Source of the DNA: an uncultured Synergistales bacterium
Lineage (GTDB): Bacteria; Synergistota; Synergistia; Synergistales; Aminobacteriaceae
Direction: 5' to 3'
DNA: 57,210 bases
Assembly (NCBI GenBank): GCA_905233215.1
Contig: CAJODC010000008.1
Span: 1 to 57,210 of the forward strand
Shown: positions 53,682-57,210 of the stretch, in pieces
Numbering within the stretch: position 1 is the first letter of the stretch
Layout: each line of letters starts with the position of its first letter
The notes under the pieces: model-generated
What the model saw: only the letters and a program-made list of their open reading frames with translations
Databases searched by the model: none
What the model was told of the DNA's origin: nothing
Translations under genes and position numbers: made by a program

Positions 53682-55034
53682 TTATTCCTTCGATGCTTTC
53701 AAGGCCCGGTCAAAGAGTGATTCAACTTCCTTTGACGGTCTAGGACTGACGAGCGACACGGCTACGGCTATTGCCAAACCTGCGAAGAAGCCCGGAATTA
53801 TCTCGTAAACTCCCGTGTCAGACATGTACATAAGCCACGCTATATCAACAACAGCTCCAGTGAAAATTCCGCACGCTGCTCCCGAAAAAGTAAATTCGAG
53901 ACAAGCGACATTATTGACCCTGCGTTCGGACTCGATGCTATCATCAGAGCCGCTACTGCAATTAGAAGAACAACGATTCTTCCAGCCCAGAGCATTTCAC
54001 GATTACCGGCTCTGTCGCCCCTGATTACCGGCCTGTAAACGTCAGAAGCAAAGGCACTGGCCGCCGCCAATAGCTGACTGTCAGCCGTACTCATGGCAGC
54101 AGCAAGAACAGCAGAAAGCAATACGCCCGAAATCAACGCAGGGAAAATTCTCCTCGTCATCACGACAAAGACAAGAGAATTATTGTTCACGCTCTCGTCA
54201 AATCCGATGAACATTCTCCCGATTACGCCGACAAGCCCGGCCATGATCAATATTGCTACAGTCCATGAGATTCCGATCTTCGCCGACTTCCGCAGCTCCT
54301 TCTGTGAATTTATCGACATGAAGCGGATTATTATGTGAGGCATTCCGAAGTAGCCGAGTCCCCAGCCGAGTCCCGATACAATGTCCTGCCACGATGAAAA
54401 GACGTTCCAGTAGTTCGGAGTGTCAATCGCTGACGATGCGCCCGGCTCAAGCATTGTCGCCGCCGCTATAGAAATCTGTCCATGACACCGCGCTGAAGCC
54501 TCCCAAGAATGTATAACTTATCACAATTACGGCCGCCAAGTACATCGCTATTGTCGTGTCGAGTCCTGTTACTGTGTTGAACAATGTACCGCAGGCTTTG
54601 ATGCTTGACGCTGCGTATATCGTGTAAGCAATGAGGAACACGGCAGCGGAAATCAACTGTAACGTTTTTGACTCAGACATGAATCGATTCGTCAGGTACT
54701 GCGGAACTGTGATTGAGTCGTTTGCTTCGATTGAGAACGTGCGCAGACGAGGAGCTTCGTATATCCAGCTTAGAGCGTAACCGATCGCCAGTCCCACAGA
54801 GATCCAAATCTGTCCGAGACCGAGAGCGTATATTGATGTAGGCAGTCCCATCAAGACCCATGCGCTCATGTCTGATGCTCCTGCTGACAGAGCCGCTACC
54901 CATGGGCCCATTTTCCTGTCGCCCAAGAAATAACCCTTCTCTGTCTGATTCTTATCCCTGAAGAAGAACCAGACACCTATTGACAGCATAAACACGAGGT
55001 AAATTATGAACACGCTGACTTCTTGAATGTTCAA
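53682..55034 (-). pseudogene. putP: Broken sodium/proline symporter (PutP-like)
   Basis: SSF-family symporter related to PutP, now split over three frames. The first part (TTG at 55034 with GGAGGAGG, running to the stop at 54447) carries GYFLGDRKMGPWVAALSAGA and ends in FLGGFSAVSWTDF, then meets a stop. The second (54454 region to 53840) has SGLGWGLGYFGMPHIIIRFM and AAAMSTADSQLLAAASAFASDVY. The third (53885 to 53682) has TGVYEIIPGFFAGLAIAVAV and the ordinary C-terminus. At both junctions (about 54470 and 53890) sequence expected in PutP is missing (about 20-35 residues each), so these are frame-shifting deletions, not single-base slips. Not functional as read. Confidence 0.87.
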
Positions 55035-55219
55035 AAGAAAACCTCCTCCATTCGTCAAAAAATTCTATGCAGTTTAACATAACGACAAAATCACTGCAAG
55101 CCATTCAAATTTTTGTTACTATTACGTAAAATTTCGCTTTTAATTTTCTGTACCCTTAACGCATAATTAATTATTCAAAAATCTTCACGATAAAATTACT
55201 GCGAGGAGTTTGTAGAAGC

Positions 55220-56488
55220 ATGAAATATTATCTCGCTGTTGATATAGGAGCGTCATCAGGCCGTCATCTTTTGGGCTGGAAGGAAGACGGAAAGATTATC
55301 ACGCAAGAACTCTATCGTTTTCCGAACGGAGTAAAAGAATTTCAAGGCCATCTAACTTGGGACATCGAGTCTCTTTTCGCCCACGTCAAGCACGGAATTG
55401 ATGAGGCTCTGAAAGAGTATGAGGTTTCGAGTCTTTCTGTTGACACTTGGGGAGTCGATTACGTTTTGATGAAGGGCAATGAGGAAGTTCTGCCCTGTTA
55501 CGCTTACCGAGACACAAGAACAGAGAGCGTTATTCCCGAAGTACACAAGATAATTCCTTTTGAGGAGTTATACGAGAGGACGGGAATACAGTTTCAGACG
55601 TTCAACACAATCTATCAGCTTTACGCCGACAAGAAAGAAGGAAGGCTCGAAGGCGTTACGGATTTCTTGATGATGCCGGAATACCTGCTCTATAAGCTCT
55701 GCGGTGTTAAGTCCCACGAGTACACCAACGCTACGACCGGCGGAATGGTCAGCGCAAAAACTGGACAGTATGACAGCGAGATTATCGCAAAATTAGGATT
55801 ACCGGCTCATTTGTTCCAGCCGTTACAGAAACCCGGCACTAAGCTAGGAACTTACAGAGGCGTTCAGTGCGTGTTATGTCCGACACATGACACAGCCAGC
55901 GCAGTCGAGGGAATACCGATGGAGGGCGATGAGATTTATATCTCGTCAGGAACGTGGAGCCTTCTCGGCGTAAAAATCAAAAATCCCGTAACAACTCCTC
56001 AAAGCATGGCCGCTAATTTCACCAATGAAGGCGGAGTGAATTACATTCGTTATCTCCGTAACATCATGGGAATGTGGCTGATTAACAGATTGAGAGATGA
56101 GCTTTGTCCCGGAAAAGACTTCGGCGAAATCGTCAGTGAGGCCGAAAAAGATTCTTTTGACGGGACTGTTGATGCCAACGCAAAATCATTCCTCGCTCCC
56201 GAAAGCATGAAGTCAGCGTTTGATGAAGCACTGACGAACAAGCCAGCGACTAACGCAGGTTACTTCAGGTGCGCTTACAGGTCGCTGGCTCTGACGTACA
56301 AGAAAACCGTTGAGGAAATCGAGTCGGTAACAGGCAGAAAATACAACAGCATATACATAGTCGGAGGAGGAGCAAAAAATTCGTTCCTCAACCGTTTAAC
56401 CGAACAGGCTACAGGAAAGAAAGTTATTGCCCTTCCGATAGAAGCAACAGCATTGGGCAATCTTAAAATACAAATGGAGGCGTTATAG
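55220..56488 (+). CDS. rhaB: Rhamnulokinase, C-terminus short
   Basis: FGGY-family kinase that phosphorylates L-rhamnulose. Visible are YYLAVDIGASSGRHLLGW, VDTWGVDYVLM, PTHDTASAVEGIP, SSGTWSLLGVKI, VGGGAKNSFLNRLTEQATG, and EATALGNLKIQMEAL at the end. The 422 residues stop right after the conserved ALGN-Q stretch. In RhaB proteins I recall, about 25-50 more residues follow, so the last part of the C-terminal domain is missing or shortened. The core ATP and sugar sites are present. The rhaA ribosome site overlaps its last codons. Confidence 0.9.
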   Translation: MKYYLAVDIGASSGRHLLGWKEDGKIITQELYRFPNGVKEFQGHLTWDIESLFAHVKHGIDEALKEYEVSSLSVDTWGVDYVLMKGNEEVLPCYAYRDTRTESVIPEVHKIIPFEELYERTGIQFQTFNTIYQLYADKKEGRLEGVTDFLMMPEYLLYKLCGVKSHEYTNATTGGMVSAKTGQYDSEIIAKLGLPAHLFQPLQKPGTKLGTYRGVQCVLCPTHDTASAVEGIPMEGDEIYISSGTWSLLGVKIKNPVTTPQSMAANFTNEGGVNYIRYLRNIMGMWLINRLRDELCPGKDFGEIVSEAEKDSFDGTVDANAKSFLAPESMKSAFDEALTNKPATNAGYFRCAYRSLALTYKKTVEEIESVTGRKYNSIYIVGGGAKNSFLNRLTEQATGKKVIALPIEATALGNLKIQMEAL

Positions 56489-57210
56489 TTGAGTTACGCA
56501 GAAGCAAAGAAGAAGTATTCAGCACTTGGCGTTGACACTGACGCAGCGATCAAGAGGCTGAAGGACGTACCAGTTTCGCTTCACTGCTGGCAGGGCGATG
56601 ATGTCAGAGGTTTTGACACTGACCCTAGCAAACCCCTCACAGGCGGTATTCAGACGACAGGAAATTATCCCGGCAGAGCGAGAACGCCCGATGAACTCAT
56701 GGCAGATCTTGACAAGGTGATGAGTCTCATACCCGGTACGCCGAAAATGAATCTTCACGCAAGCTACGCTATTTTTGACGGTACTGAATGGGCTGACAGG
56801 GACAAACTCGAACCCAAGCACTTCGCAAAATGGGCGAAGTTCTGCAAGGACAGGGGACTCGGCTGCGACTTCAACCCTACATTCTTTTCACACCCAAAGT
56901 GCGACCCATTAACGCTCTCATCACCTCACGAGGACACGAGAAAATTCTGGATTGAACACGGCAAAGCATGTATCAGAATCAGTACGTATCTTGCCGAAGA
57001 ATTAGGGCAGACATGCGTAATGAACATCTGGACAGGCGACGGCTTCAAAGATGTTCCGGCTGACAGAATCGGTCCGAGACTCCGTTATCGTCAGGCAATC
57101 GATGAAATTCTCAGCGAGCCCTACGACTTCAACAAGGTTAAACCCTGCGTTGAGAGCAAAGTTTTCGGAATCGGTGTCGAGGCTTACACAGTAGGAAGCG
57201 CGGAATTTGC
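56489..57210 (+). CDS. rhaA: L-rhamnose isomerase, partial
   Basis: Begins at TTG 56489, adjacent to the rhaB stop, with TGGAGG eight bases before it. The frame is open to the window end. It converts L-rhamnose to L-rhamnulose. Characteristic stretches are VPVSLHCWQGDDVRGFDTD, TGGIQTTGNYPGRARTP, MNLHASYAIFDG, GCDFNPTFFSHPKCD and QTCVMNIWTGDGFKDVP, with metal-binding Glu/Asp residues further on (the last ones outside the window). With rhaB it forms a rhamnose catabolic operon. Confidence 0.95.
   Translation, partial: MSYAEAKKKYSALGVDTDAAIKRLKDVPVSLHCWQGDDVRGFDTDPSKPLTGGIQTTGNYPGRARTPDELMADLDKVMSLIPGTPKMNLHASYAIFDGTEWADRDKLEPKHFAKWAKFCKDRGLGCDFNPTFFSHPKCDPLTLSSPHEDTRKFWIEHGKACIRISTYLAEELGQTCVMNIWTGDGFKDVPADRIGPRLRYRQAIDEILSEPYDFNKVKPCVESKVFGIGVEAYTVGSAEF

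Noticed and set aside
53682-55034. Programmed frameshifting or split functional subunits in putP
   Set aside because: No slippery site is visible at the junctions, and conserved PutP sequence is missing at both, which a frameshift alone cannot explain.

Overview
The window looks like a chromosome segment of a diderm, anaerobic, probably amino-acid- and sugar-using gut-type bacterium, most likely a member of Synergistota (Synergistaceae). This is inferred from gene content: LPS-export genes (lptC/lptD-like), a Firmicutes-style fapR-plsX-fabK-fabD-fabG-acpP-fabF-rnc operon, phosphate butyryltransferase, a C_GCAxxG_C_C protein, many periplasmic solute-binding proteins, and frequent TTG starts with strong Shine-Dalgarno sites. 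A diderm Firmicute (Negativicutes) is the main alternative. There is no rRNA, CRISPR array, prophage or insertion sequence that I can see. Both window ends cut genes: a solute-binding protein on the left and rhaA on the right.

Layout. 1-2.4 kb (minus): galK followed by a tandem-domain solute-binding protein. 2.5-8.0 kb (plus): tig-clpP-clpX-engB, then a secreted/anchored protein built of 11-residue coiled-coil repeats and a SYLF-domain protein. 8.1-9.6 kb (minus): tRNA-Gln, a terminator hairpin, then a sodium:solute symporter. 9.7-12.1 kb (plus): mnmG and a DUF721/DciA-like gene, converging on mrp-amidohydrolase (minus). 14.2-16.1 kb: PTS IIBCA permease, converging on recA and argG. 18.9-21.4 kb (plus): an FNT channel, a stand-alone CapK/PaaK C-terminal-like domain, and a conserved-looking protein of unknown role. 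21.4-23.9 kb: three tandem solute-binding paralogues, the middle one broken. 24-26.6 kb: DJ-1/PfpI protein, a small secreted protein, and a MATE exporter. 26.7-30.0 kb: murD-ftsW-murG, a dcw fragment that stops at a shortened murG. 30.0-41.6 kb (minus): ankyrin protein, ptb, class IV aminotransferase, lptD, lptC, a small acidic protein, two secreted unknowns, pyrG, a LysM/M23 protein, and precorrin-2 dehydrogenase. 41.6-49.9 kb (plus): two small secreted proteins, then the fatty-acid operon with rnc and a metal-ligand-free ZnuA-like protein. 50-53.6 kb: C_GCAxxG_C_C protein, purine nucleoside phosphorylase, M23 peptidase, mannose-1-phosphate guanylyltransferase, tRNA-Leu, and rpsT. 53.7-55.0 kb (minus): a broken putP. 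55.2 kb to the end: rhaB-rhaA.

How it works together. Envelope building is the main theme (murD/ftsW/murG, lptC/lptD, M23/LysM peptidases, fatty-acid synthesis under its own FapR repressor), together with protein quality control (Tig, ClpXP) and nutrient uptake. The most distinctive signals are several genes damaged by short, frame-changing internal losses or missing their C-terminus (middle solute-binding paralogue, putP, murG, rhaB). Others are the hendecad-repeat protein, the ZnuA-like protein without metal ligands, a terminator placed directly in front of the symporter ribosome-binding site, and the FNT/orphan-domain/unknown-enzyme cluster behind a tandem operator-like repeat. I did not find a clearly new multi-gene system; the 18.9-21.4 kb cluster is the best candidate for one.
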